From assembly GCA_945831805.1 (NCBI GenBank), contig CAMADY010000004.1, positions 1-56,041 of the forward strand: a DNA stretch of 56,041 nt. The letters are read 5' to 3'. Origin of the DNA: an uncultured Prevotellaceae bacterium (GTDB taxonomy: Bacteria; Bacteroidota; Bacteroidia; Bacteroidales; Bacteroidaceae). Made by a program: the position numbers and the translations under genes. This document shows, piece by piece, positions 1 to 8,812 of the stretch; position 1 is the first letter of the stretch; the number at the start of each line of letters is the position of its first letter. The notes below the pieces were generated by a model. It had not been told where the DNA came from, made no database searches, and was given only the letters and a program-made list of their open reading frames with translations.

Positions 1-976
1 GGATGAGACCTTCAACGCCAGGTGCAACCTCAACGAATGCACCGTAGTCAGCGATAACGACAACCTTACCCTTGATGCGGTCACCAACCTTGAGGTTAGC
101 ATCGAGTGCCTCCCATGGGTGTGGAGTGAGCTGCTTGAGACCGAGAGCGATACGCTTCTTCTCGTCGTCGAAGTCAAGGATAACAACGTTGATCTTCTGG
201 TCGAGCTGCACAACCTCGTGTGGATCGCTTACGCGGCCCCAAGAGAGGTCTGTGATGTGTACGAGACCGTCAACACCACCGAGGTCGATGAATACGCCGT
301 ATGATGTGATGTTCTTAACTGTTCCCTCATAAACCTGACCCTTCTCGAGCTTAGACATGATTTCCTTCTTCTGAGCCTCAAGTTCTGCCTCGATGAGAGC
401 CTTGTGAGAAACGACAACATTGCGGAACTCCTGATTGATCTTAACAATCTTGAACTCCATTGTCTTGCCTACGAATACGTCGTAGTCGCGGATTGGATGA
501 ACGTCAATCTGTGAACCTGGCAGGAATGCCTCGATTCCGAATACGTCAACGATCATACCACCCTTAGTGCGGCACTTGATGTAACCCTGGATAACCTCCT
601 CGTTGTCGAGTGCTGCGTTGACACGATCCCATGACTTAGCCATGCGTGCCTTCTTGTGAGAAAGGATCAGCTGACCCTTCTTGTCCTCCTGATTCTCGAC
701 ATAGACCTCAACCTGGTCGCCGAGCTTCAGTTCTGGATTGTAACGGAACTCAGAAGCAGCGATAATACCGTCGCTCTTGTAACCGATGTTTACGATAACC
801 TCTTTCTTGTCGATAGAGATAACGGTGCCGTCAACCACCTGGCCTTCTGACACCTTGTTGAGAGTTGCGTCGTAAGAAGCCTCCTGAGCCTCCTTACTTT
901 CGCTTGTGATACTGCCGTTCTCGAACTCGTCCCAGTTGAAATCCTCGAGTGGCTGTACGTTTTTAAAGTTAGACAT
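1..976 (-). CDS. rpsA: 30S ribosomal protein S1, 5' part only (runs off the left edge)
   Basis: This encodes ribosomal protein bS1, which binds mRNA on the 30S subunit and helps initiation. The minus-strand frame opens at ATG 976-974 (MSNFKNVQPLEDFNWDEF) and stays open to base 1, so about 325 codons are present and the C-terminus is missing. Successive S1/OB-fold repeats are visible, with segments such as EGQVVDGTVISIDKKEVIVNIG, GYIKCRTKGGMIVDVFG, GQVYEGTVKNITSYGVFIDL and GDRIKGKVVVIADYGAFVEV, followed in the third by the usual GLVHITDLSWGRV. In Bacteroidota the full protein is close to 600 residues. The gene is divergent from mltG with its own promoter box at 1026-1033. The identification is secure; only the end is unseen. 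Confidence 0.95.
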   Translation of the reverse strand, partial: MSNFKNVQPLEDFNWDEFENGSITSESKEAQEASYDATLNKVSEGQVVDGTVISIDKKEVIVNIGYKSDGIIAASEFRYNPELKLGDQVEVYVENQEDKKGQLILSHKKARMAKSWDRVNAALDNEEVIQGYIKCRTKGGMIVDVFGIEAFLPGSQIDVHPIRDYDVFVGKTMEFKIVKINQEFRNVVVSHKALIEAELEAQKKEIMSKLEKGQVYEGTVKNITSYGVFIDLGGVDGLVHITDLSWGRVSDPHEVVQLDQKINVVILDFDDEKKRIALGLKQLTPHPWEALDANLKVGDRIKGKVVVIADYGAFVEVAPGVEGLI

Positions 977-1025
977 AAATTTAATAAATTGTTTTTAATG
1001 AAGTCCCAACGTGGGAAATCGGCTG

Positions 1026-1033
1026 CAAAGGTA
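1026..1033 (-). promoter_or_regulatory. -7 box of the rpsA promoter
   Basis: CAAAGGTA on the plus strand reads TACCTTTG on the minus strand, an exact match to the Bacteroidota -7 consensus TAnnTTTG. It lies about 50 nt upstream of the rpsA ATG. No clear TTTG -33 element is seen at the usual distance, so only the -7 box is called. Confidence 0.65.
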
Positions 1034-1125
1034 CTAATTTTTCTTCACATAACACGTGTGCGCACACGTATAAGTGCAAACATTTAATAATATTTAACTA
1101 TCAAATGCAAATTATTTCGCTTTTC

Positions 1126-1158
1126 CTTGCGCAATTCATCATTTTTGTATTACTTTTG
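1126..1158 (+). promoter_or_regulatory. mltG promoter
   Basis: TACTTTTG at 1151-1158 fits TAnnTTTG. A weak -33 element (CTTG, 1126-1129) is about 21 nt upstream. The predicted transcript would start near 1165, leaving a leader of under 20 nt before the mltG ATG at 1183. Confidence 0.55.
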
Positions 1159-1182
1159 CACGCAGATTAAACATACAAGCCA

Positions 1183-2202
1183 ATGAAAAAGAAAAAGATT
1201 TATCCCATCGGAGGCATTGCCATACTTGCACTCATCATAGGCACGCTGGCATTCTACCTCTTTGCACCAGTCAACAGGACAAGCGAGACTGCTTATCTCT
1301 ATATTGACAACGACGACAACCTGGACTCCATTGCCGACAAGCTTTCTGGGGTCTGTCATGACTATGGAGTGGCGGGCGTTACGACCCTTGCGCGCCACAC
1401 AGGCTATGACGAGCACATACGCACCGGACGCTATGCCATAGACACCACCATCGGAGCCTTCAAGCTCTTCCGGCATCTGCGCAATGGTCAGCAGGTGCCA
1501 GTACGCCTTACCATACCGAGCGTACGCACCGTGGCAGACCTCTCGCGCGAACTGTCAGAGAAGATGATGCTCAGCGAGGAAGATCTTTACGACTTCCTCA
1601 CCGACAACGACTCATGCCAGACGCTCGGCAAGGACACGGCAACGATTGTATGCCTCTTTGTACCAAACACCTACGAGCTCTACTGGAACATGCCGATGCA
1701 GAAGTTCCTGCAGCGCATGAAGAAGGAGTCGGAGGCTTTCTGGAATGCCGACCGCAAGCAGAAGGCTGATGCCCTGGAGCTTACCACCGACGAGGTCATG
1801 ACCCTTGCAAGCATCGTTGACGAAGAGACAGCCAACAACGGCGAGAAGCCTATGGTAGCGGGAATGTACTACAATCGTCTGCGCAAGCCTATGCCACTGC
1901 AGGCCGACCCTACCATAAAGTTTGCGCTGAAGAAGTTTGAGCTGCGCCGCATCTACAACAACATGCTGCATGTGAAGTCGCCTTACAACACATACGTCAA
2001 CGAAGGACTGCCTCCTGGACCTATCCGCATTCCGTCGGTTGCTGGCATCGATGCAGTGCTGAACCTCACACACCATAATTATTTATACATGTGCGCGAAG
2101 GAGGACTTCTCCGGCACCCACAACTTCGCCGTAACCTATCAGGAGCACCTCCGCAATGCTGCAAAGTATTCAAAGGCACTTAACGAGAGAGGGGTTAGGT
2201 AA
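1183..2202 (+). CDS. mltG: Endolytic transglycosylase MltG (YceG-like)
   Basis: The product is a membrane-anchored lytic transglycosylase that cuts nascent peptidoglycan glycan strands and so limits their length. The 339-aa protein starts MKKKKIYPIGG, followed by one N-terminal membrane segment (about residues 11-30), then the YceG fold. The family core is clear: ASIVDEET (about 209-216, the catalytic acidic segment), AGMYYNRLRKPMPLQADPT, SPYNTYVNEGLPPGPI and the final H-N-F/Y region. Length matches the family. The ATG follows a Bacteroidota promoter by about 25 nt. It converges with groL, and its TAA stop is already part of the heptamer array that fills the spacer. Confidence 0.93.
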   Translation: MKKKKIYPIGGIAILALIIGTLAFYLFAPVNRTSETAYLYIDNDDNLDSIADKLSGVCHDYGVAGVTTLARHTGYDEHIRTGRYAIDTTIGAFKLFRHLRNGQQVPVRLTIPSVRTVADLSRELSEKMMLSEEDLYDFLTDNDSCQTLGKDTATIVCLFVPNTYELYWNMPMQKFLQRMKKESEAFWNADRKQKADALELTTDEVMTLASIVDEETANNGEKPMVAGMYYNRLRKPMPLQADPTIKFALKKFELRRIYNNMLHVKSPYNTYVNEGLPPGPIRIPSVAGIDAVLNLTHHNYLYMCAKEDFSGTHNFAVTYQEHLRNAAKYSKALNERGVR

Positions 2203-2371
2203 CAGGTAACAGGTAATAGAAAATAGAAAATAGAAAATAGAAAATAGAAAATAGAAAATAGTAATAGGAGAATAGTCTTTCTGGAGACAAGGTTATCACC
2301 AATTTAAAGGTGACAGACACTACCAGAAAAGCTATTCTCCTATTTTCTATTACCTATTTTCTATTACCTAA
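2198..2371. repeat. Convergent heptamer arrays forming a long imperfect inverted repeat
   Basis: The spacer between mltG (plus) and groL (minus) consists of GGTAACA/GGTAATA and AATAGAA units with a 7-bp period. The left arm reads from the mltG stop on the plus strand; the right arm, read on the minus strand from the groL stop, has the same kind of units, so the two arms are inverted copies. Inner arms GGAGAATAG (2268-2276) and CTATTCTCC (2332-2340) extend the palindrome, with TTTCTGG and CCAGAAA inside. The RNA hairpin could act as a bidirectional terminator, although the T-runs are poor. Confidence 0.75.
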
Positions 2372-2374
2372 GAA

Positions 2375-4153
<1,779 letters not shown>

Positions 4154-4423
4154 TTATTTTATGATAGCGATGACGTCAGCCTGGCGCATCACCATATACT
4201 TCTCGCCCTCGAACTCTAGTTCCTGACCCGAGTACTTGCCATAGAGCACCTGGTCGCCAGCCTTGAGGATCATCTCCTCGTCCTTTGTTCCGTTACCCGT
4301 AGCAATCACCTCGCCCTGAAGAGGCTTCTCCTTTGCTGTGTCAGGGATGATGATGCCACCAATCTTCTCTACTGCAGGCGTTGGCTTGATAAGCACGCGG
4401 TCTGCCAATGGTTGAATGTTCAT
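4154..4423 (-). CDS. groS: Co-chaperonin GroES (10 kDa)
   Basis: The product is the heptameric lid of the GroEL chamber. The frame stays open upstream to 4519, but the true start is ATG 4423-4421, which gives MNIQPLADRVLIKP, the standard GroES opening, and an 89-aa product of normal length. The mobile loop lies around EKIGGIIIPDTAKEKPLQG, and the core has GDQVLYGKYSGQELEFEGEKYMVMR. The longer start would add 32 unconserved residues. A cluster of TGACA/TGTCA half-sites lies 108-156 bp upstream. Confidence 0.97.
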   Translation of the reverse strand: MNIQPLADRVLIKPTPAVEKIGGIIIPDTAKEKPLQGEVIATGNGTKDEEMILKAGDQVLYGKYSGQELEFEGEKYMVMRQADVIAIIK

Positions 4424-4530
4424 TGTCTTTATTGTTTTTAAGTTGTTAAAAAAATCCGTTGTTGCAACAATGCCGTCCGACAATCGTTGTTGTCCACAAA
4501 ATAACGAAAAACGTGCCAAGGCATCAACCC

Positions 4531-4579
4531 TGACACGTATTCTGCAATTATGTCACCCCAGTGTGACAGAAATGACACT
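4531..4579. promoter_or_regulatory. TGACA/TGTCA half-site cluster upstream of groS (candidate operator)
   Basis: The palindrome TGTCACCCCAGTGTGACA occupies 4551-4568 (6-bp arms, 6-bp centre). Further TGACAC half-sites lie at 4531 and 4573. The cluster sits between the end of the MATE gene and groS, where a heat-shock control region would be expected. No exact TAnnTTTG box was found here. The regulator is unknown. Confidence 0.35.
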
Positions 4580-4591
4580 ATCGACCCATAT

Positions 4592-5965
4592 CTATACCGC
4601 GAACGACTTTCCCTGCCAGCGGCGTGAGTGCCAGCGTCGCATGAGAATGATGCCACGCAGGTTCTCGTCGAGGCAGAAGGCTATCCAGAAGCCGAGGATG
4701 CCGAAGCCCATCGGTATTCCCAGAATCCATGCCACGCCCACTGCCACCGTCCATTGGAAGATGACTCCCACAACGACTGGATAGACGGCATCGCCGGCAG
4801 CACGCAGGGTACCGCAGGCAAAGATATTCTTCACGCGTCCGATGTCGAGGAACCAGTCAATGACGAAGATCCACGCACCAAGGCGTATGATGTTCTCGTT
4901 CTCGGTGAAGAAGCCCAGCAGCTGTCTGCCGAAGATGGCTATGAGGGCTGCTATGGTGAGCGTCAATATCATGGCTACACGGAAGAAATAGTTGCCGAGC
5001 AGATAGGCGGCACGATAGCGCAGCTGGCCTACATAATGCCCCACAAGGATGTCGCCACCCTGAACGATGCTGACGCCGATAAGCTGTATAAAAGTGATTA
5101 TAGTAGCACAGTATATCTTAGTGGTAAGTGCCTCTGTGCTAAGCTGATTGATAAAGTATGTTATAGTAAACTGCGAGAGGCAGTACGACATTTCCTCACT
5201 CATAGCCGGAATGCCAATCTTGAAGAGGTTGCTGAGCTCGTTACGGGGAAACGGCTTGAAGTAGTTGATCGACTTGCGCACCGCCTTGTGCGGAAGGATT
5301 CGCTTCTCCGTCACCTGCCATGCGTTTGGCACGAAGCAGAGAAGTATGAGCATCGCTACGATACGACTGCCGCCGGTAGCCCACGCTGCACCCTCGACAC
5401 CCATGGCCGGACAGCCCCAGTGTCCGAAGATGAGGGCATAGTTACCAGCGATGTTCAGTATATTGACCGCAACGGTGGCAAGCATCGGAAGCACCGTCTT
5501 GCCCGTAGAGCGCAGTATCGCCGTAAACGTCAGTGACAGAGCCTGAAAGAAGCTCAGCGCACCCGTTATCTCAAGGTACCTGACGCCATCGACCATAAGG
5601 TTCTCGCGAAGTCCGAAAGCCGTCAGTATCGGCTCTGCCCAGAGGTACAGCACGCCACTCGCCAAGACGCCAAGCAGCGTGTTGATGCCGATGGCAAGTC
5701 CGCAAATCTGTATGAACCTCATGCGTTGCTGTGCTCCGAAATACTGCGCACAGAGAATGGCAGCACCCATCGAAACGAACTGATAGACGAGGAATACGAG
5801 CGAAATAAGCTGATTGTCAAGACCTACCGCCGCCACTGCGTCGTCGCTATAGCGCGAGAGCATCACGGTATCTACAGCACCAAGGAGCATCACGAGCGCT
5901 ATATCCAGAAATACGGGGAACGTTATCTTGAAAAGATTCTGCTTTACGGAAACTGACTTTGACAT
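4592..5965 (-). CDS. MATE family efflux transporter
   Basis: The product is an inner-membrane cation-antiport exporter of the MatE/NorM/DinF superfamily, usually exporting drugs or other organic cations. The 457-aa protein starts MSKSVSVKQNLFKITFPVFLDIALVMLLGAVDTVMLS and has about 12 hydrophobic segments in two related halves. Typical MATE features include the first-helix P and the VDTVML segment, GLDNQL, QYFGAQ and the second-half repeat around GIPAMSEEM. It has its own promoter at 6038-6069 and is followed by groS on the same strand after about 170 nt. The substrate cannot be told from sequence. Confidence 0.9.
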   Translation of the reverse strand: MSKSVSVKQNLFKITFPVFLDIALVMLLGAVDTVMLSRYSDDAVAAVGLDNQLISLVFLVYQFVSMGAAILCAQYFGAQQRMRFIQICGLAIGINTLLGVLASGVLYLWAEPILTAFGLRENLMVDGVRYLEITGALSFFQALSLTFTAILRSTGKTVLPMLATVAVNILNIAGNYALIFGHWGCPAMGVEGAAWATGGSRIVAMLILLCFVPNAWQVTEKRILPHKAVRKSINYFKPFPRNELSNLFKIGIPAMSEEMSYCLSQFTITYFINQLSTEALTTKIYCATIITFIQLIGVSIVQGGDILVGHYVGQLRYRAAYLLGNYFFRVAMILTLTIAALIAIFGRQLLGFFTENENIIRLGAWIFVIDWFLDIGRVKNIFACGTLRAAGDAVYPVVVGVIFQWTVAVGVAWILGIPMGFGILGFWIAFCLDENLRGIILMRRWHSRRWQGKSFAV

Positions 5966-6037
5966 TTGTTATTCTATTATACCTTTCTTTTTCTGACGAA
6001 CTGAACCTTCGCCATTCCATTATCCTTTTCGAGAATG

Positions 6038-6069
6038 CAAAATTACACATTCTTTTCCAATCTACCAAA
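6038..6069 (-). promoter_or_regulatory. Promoter of the MATE transporter gene
   Basis: On the minus strand, TAATTTTG (6045-6038) is preceded by TTTG (6069-6066) with a 20-nt spacer, matching the Bacteroidota consensus. Confidence 0.7.
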
Positions 6070-6085
6070 CTTTTAACTCAAAATG

Positions 6086-6117
6086 TTTGGCACTTTCGGG
6101 AAAATGTAGTATCTTTG
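6086..6117 (+). promoter_or_regulatory. Promoter of the 6191 gene
   Basis: TTTG at 6086-6089 and TATCTTTG at 6110-6117 are separated by 20 nt. This is an exact Bacteroidota promoter, giving a leader of about 65 nt. It lies back to back with the MATE promoter. Confidence 0.75.
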
Positions 6118-6190
6118 CAAACAGAGAACAGGTTTAGAGGGCTTACCTCTACCTGAACATTTACTGCTAACCCAATAAGAATCAAATAAT

Positions 6191-6928
6191 ATGGAAAAAG
6201 AAAATTCATCAGCACAGGACCTTTTCAAACTCATCAAGGAATCCGTCTTCCGCACCGTCGAGGTAGAGAAAGTGGCGTGGATGAGTGAAGCGGAACAGCA
6301 GCAGTTCCTATTGGAACAGGTCAACAGACTACTGCTGGAGGCAGAGAAGGCGAAGTCACCAAAGGAGAATGCCGCACTATGGCTCGGCAACCAGTTCTGG
6401 ACCATCATCGACGAGGAGCGTTGCAAGAAGCAGGACTACAACCCGTTCTTCGACACCGAGGAGCGCGAGAAGATGAACGACGACGAGAAGATGCTCTGCG
6501 CATTCTACATCACAATGTCAGGCCTTTGCTACGACCTCTGCCACCACCTGCCGTTCGACGCACTCGTACTAGGCATCGACGCTACAGACGAGTTCTTCGT
6601 TGACAACGAACCATTGGTGAAGTGGATAAAATCCACACCTTATATATATATAGCCACCCACATAGCCCTCACCATGAAGAAGCAGGCGAAGATGCTGATG
6701 GTGAGCAGCGGCTACAAGATGGCTGAGGACTACCTCGCATCCCTGAAGGCAAAGTCCGCCAAGGAGCTTATCGCCACCATCATCGATGCCCTGCAGGCTA
6801 TCGACAGCCACCTCGCAGAAGGTACCGAGAAGGGACTGACCCTCGACCAGGTCTTCATGCACGATGAAATCTACGGTTCATTCGCCAGAGAGTTCGACGA
6901 AAGCATCGTCAGCGCTATAAAGAAGTAA
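6191..6928 (+). CDS. Hypothetical protein, 245 aa, cytoplasmic
   Basis: I do not recognise this family. The protein starts MEKENSSAQDLFKLIKESVFRTVEVEKVAWM and is acidic, rich in Glu, Lys and Ala, with no signal peptide. It looks mostly helical: a predicted amphipathic N-terminal part (about 30-60), a central hydrophobic and cysteine-containing stretch (CAFYITMSGLCYDLCHHLPFD, about 98-118; I do not claim metal binding) and a helical C-terminus (AKELIATIIDALQAI). A good promoter, a conserved-looking codon pattern and a clean frame support a real gene. It is monocistronic: the next gene faces it across a 376-nt repeat-filled spacer. Confidence 0.8.
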   Translation: MEKENSSAQDLFKLIKESVFRTVEVEKVAWMSEAEQQQFLLEQVNRLLLEAEKAKSPKENAALWLGNQFWTIIDEERCKKQDYNPFFDTEEREKMNDDEKMLCAFYITMSGLCYDLCHHLPFDALVLGIDATDEFFVDNEPLVKWIKSTPYIYIATHIALTMKKQAKMLMVSSGYKMAEDYLASLKAKSAKELIATIIDALQAIDSHLAEGTEKGLTLDQVFMHDEIYGSFAREFDESIVSAIKK

Positions 6929-7012
6929 ATGGGTAAGGGTTAAGGGTTAAAGGTTAACGGTTAACGGTTAACGGTTAAGGGTTAACTGATTAAGGGTTAA
7001 CGATTGACTTGC
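6929..7012 (+). repeat. GGTTAAC-type heptamer array after the 6191 gene
   Basis: About nine units of GGTTAAC/GGTTAAG/GGTTAAA with a 7-bp period start a few bases after the TAA stop. Every unit carries TAA, so stops occur in all three plus-strand frames. This begins the 376-nt gene-free stretch 6929-7304, which also holds the interleaved inverted repeats at 7041-7123 and the tandem repeat at 7154-7220; the rest (7221-7304) is AT-rich with no recognisable feature. Confidence 0.85.
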
Positions 7013-7040
7013 GCGAAATTATAATTTATATAACCGCATT

Positions 7041-7123
7041 GTAAAAGCATAGAGACTGCATAGCAAAAGCTATCTAATTCACTGTAATCTCTATGCTTTT
7101 ACTGTGCAATTAGATAGCTTTTG
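7041..7123. repeat. Two interleaved perfect inverted repeats (A-B-A'-B')
   Basis: Arm A, GTAAAAGCATAGAGA (7041-7055), pairs perfectly over 15 bp with A' at 7088-7102. Arm B, CAAAAGCTATCTAATT (7064-7079), pairs perfectly over 16 bp with B' at 7108-7123. The order A-B-A'-B' is that of a pseudoknot, but the 5-nt A'-B' linker is too short to span a 15-bp helix, so in RNA the two full stems should exclude each other. Core motifs (AAAAGCTATCTAATT and the A' part GTAATCTCTATG) recur at 22675-22829. There is no ORF here. Confidence 0.8.
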
Positions 7124-7153
7124 TAACACTATGAAAGGCAAATCTGCGTTGTC

Positions 7154-7220
7154 TGCTTGCTAACGAACAATCGTTTGCTTGCTAACGAATGATTGTCTGA
7201 GTGCTAACAAACGAATGTTC
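7154..7220. repeat. Three tandem copies of a 22-23-bp unit
   Basis: Units start at 7154, 7176 and 7198 and share the core TGCTTGCTAACGAA (the third copy is diverged to TGAGTGCTAACAAACGAA). The copies abut with no spacers, so this is not a CRISPR array. It lies just beyond the interleaved inverted repeats. Confidence 0.7.
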
Positions 7221-7304
7221 GACTGCAATCATACAACTATGTAAATAATTTGACACGGACAAAACCTTCAAACCCATATCCTTTCTTGTTTTCCGCCTCT
7301 TTCT

Positions 7305-8510
7305 TTATAACAAGAGACACTCCGGCACGGCATTTGCCATTGCCTCGTAGGCCTTCTCACTTGGGTGGAGATGGTCGCCAGAGTCGTAGCCATCGGCAAA
7401 CGCCTTAGGGTTCTGCGGATCCATAACGGCATGGTCGAAGTCTATGCATCCGTCGAAGATAGGCGAGGTGCGCAGCCACTTGTTGAAATCGTTGCGCATG
7501 TCGTTGCGCGCCTCGGTGTATGTACGCCATCCCTCGATAGGCAGCAGTGTGCCACTCCACACCTGGAGCCCCAGCTGGCGTGCATGGTTGACGTAGAGCT
7601 GTTCCACGCCCTGCTGCATCTCGCCGACGGTAGGAAGGTCTGACCATGGGCGGAAAGGATTGACCTCCACACCGACAGGGTGAATGATGTCGTTGATGCC
7701 ATGCTGGATGATGACGGCAGAGGCACCTGCCACGTTGAGTTCTATAGGGAATCGGGTAGCTCCCTTGAGACCGTACGCCTGGTATGTGATGCAGTCGTAC
7801 TGGCGCAGTATGCGTGTGCCACTAACGGCACGGCGTACGATGGCAACGTTACGCCTGCCCGTCTCCCATGCACGAATAGCCAGATAGTCAGGCCAGCTCT
7901 GTGCCGTGATGGAGTCGCCGTAGCAAACGAGGGCATGGTTCTTCTCCTCCGTCAGGATGTCTATAGTGTTCAGGAAATAGAACCAGTTTGTCCTGCGTGT
8001 GAAGTCCGCCGGCAGCATCTTCTCGGAGCAGTAGTCGCCGTATGCATACTGTCCCTTCGAGAGAGGACCGGTGATGAGCGTCCCGGCATTCATCTGAGTG
8101 TAGTCGCCGAGGTATATGCTGACGTCTATCGTCTCGCCGGCAGTGATGTCTATCGACAGGGCATCGCTCTCCACCTCCTTTCCCGGCTCAATGGTCACCG
8201 ACTTTTCGCCAGCAAACAACACCGGCAGAGGGACATAGTCGGGCATGTAGTCGGAGACGTAGCTCTCCTCCTTGTCGCCAGAATAGTCTGCAGAAGGCCT
8301 GTAGTCGCACTGCTGTCGCGCCACAAGAACCTTCGTGAGCGTTACGGGCTCGGTACCGGTGAGGTTGGAGAAGCGCAACCGCAGCTTGCTCCCAGAGAAG
8401 CAGATGCGTATAGGATAACGTAGCGTTACGTCTTTTGCGAAGACCGACTCCTTGCGGTCTGTTATGGAGGTGGCATTGCCCCAGCAGGCTACCCATTTAT
8501 TGTAGTTCAT
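7305..8510 (-). CDS. SGNH/GDSL-type hydrolase, 401 aa
   Basis: The product is a probable carbohydrate or lipid esterase of the SGNH fold. It starts MNYNKWVACWGNATSI without a signal peptide. The N-terminal half (about 1-185) looks like a beta-rich accessory domain, and the catalytic half follows. Block I is YGDSIT (nucleophile S200), block II includes RRAVSGTRI (about 226-234, Gly), block III is HGIND (N273), and block V is GDHLHPS (D379, H382), so all four catalytic positions are present. Lack of an export signal suggests an intracellular role on imported oligosaccharides, or a missed exporter signal. The gene is a single unit divergent from gyrA. Substrate unknown. Confidence 0.85.
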   Translation of the reverse strand: MNYNKWVACWGNATSITDRKESVFAKDVTLRYPIRICFSGSKLRLRFSNLTGTEPVTLTKVLVARQQCDYRPSADYSGDKEESYVSDYMPDYVPLPVLFAGEKSVTIEPGKEVESDALSIDITAGETIDVSIYLGDYTQMNAGTLITGPLSKGQYAYGDYCSEKMLPADFTRRTNWFYFLNTIDILTEEKNHALVCYGDSITAQSWPDYLAIRAWETGRRNVAIVRRAVSGTRILRQYDCITYQAYGLKGATRFPIELNVAGASAVIIQHGINDIIHPVGVEVNPFRPWSDLPTVGEMQQGVEQLYVNHARQLGLQVWSGTLLPIEGWRTYTEARNDMRNDFNKWLRTSPIFDGCIDFDHAVMDPQNPKAFADGYDSGDHLHPSEKAYEAMANAVPECLLL

Positions 8511-8649
8511 TGGCGTACTGTTTGATTTTTGATTAAGTTTTATGCAAAAATACTAATAAAAAATATAATGTACGCACACGCAAGTACTAAAAAAACAAAA
8601 AAGCACGAATATTCTGCATAAAAGGCTTTTTCATATCGTTTTTTTTTCG

Positions 8650-8657
8650 TAACTTTG
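8650..8657 (+). promoter_or_regulatory. -7 box of the gyrA promoter
   Basis: TAACTTTG fits TAnnTTTG. A T-rich stretch with TTTT at 8627-8630 sits at the -33 distance. It is followed by an unusually long leader of about 150 nt containing short repeated CGCGA/AAAACGCGA segments. Confidence 0.6.
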
Positions 8658-8812
8658 CAACGTGAAAAAGTGCGAAAACGCGACAGAAGCCCCATAAAGT
8701 GGCAAAAACGCGAAATTCCGGTTTTCACGCATAGTAAAAAAAACATTAACGGAATGAGGGGTTGCAAGCCTCTTCCTTAACAGAAAAAAAAGTATTCATC
8801 AAACAATAAGAA

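Noticed and set aside
4424..4519. N-terminal extension of groS
   Set aside because: The extra 32 codons precede the standard MNIQPLADR opening and are not conserved in GroES.
4541..4568. Sigma-54-type promoter upstream of groS (GG-N10-GC on the minus strand)
   Set aside because: Only the GG and GC pairs fit; the rest of the consensus is missing and no activator site or gene is nearby.
4628..5536. 302-codon plus-strand frame antisense to the MATE gene
   Set aside because: It lies entirely inside the MATE coding region, has low-complexity composition and no domain; the minus-strand frame has clear transporter features and its own promoter.
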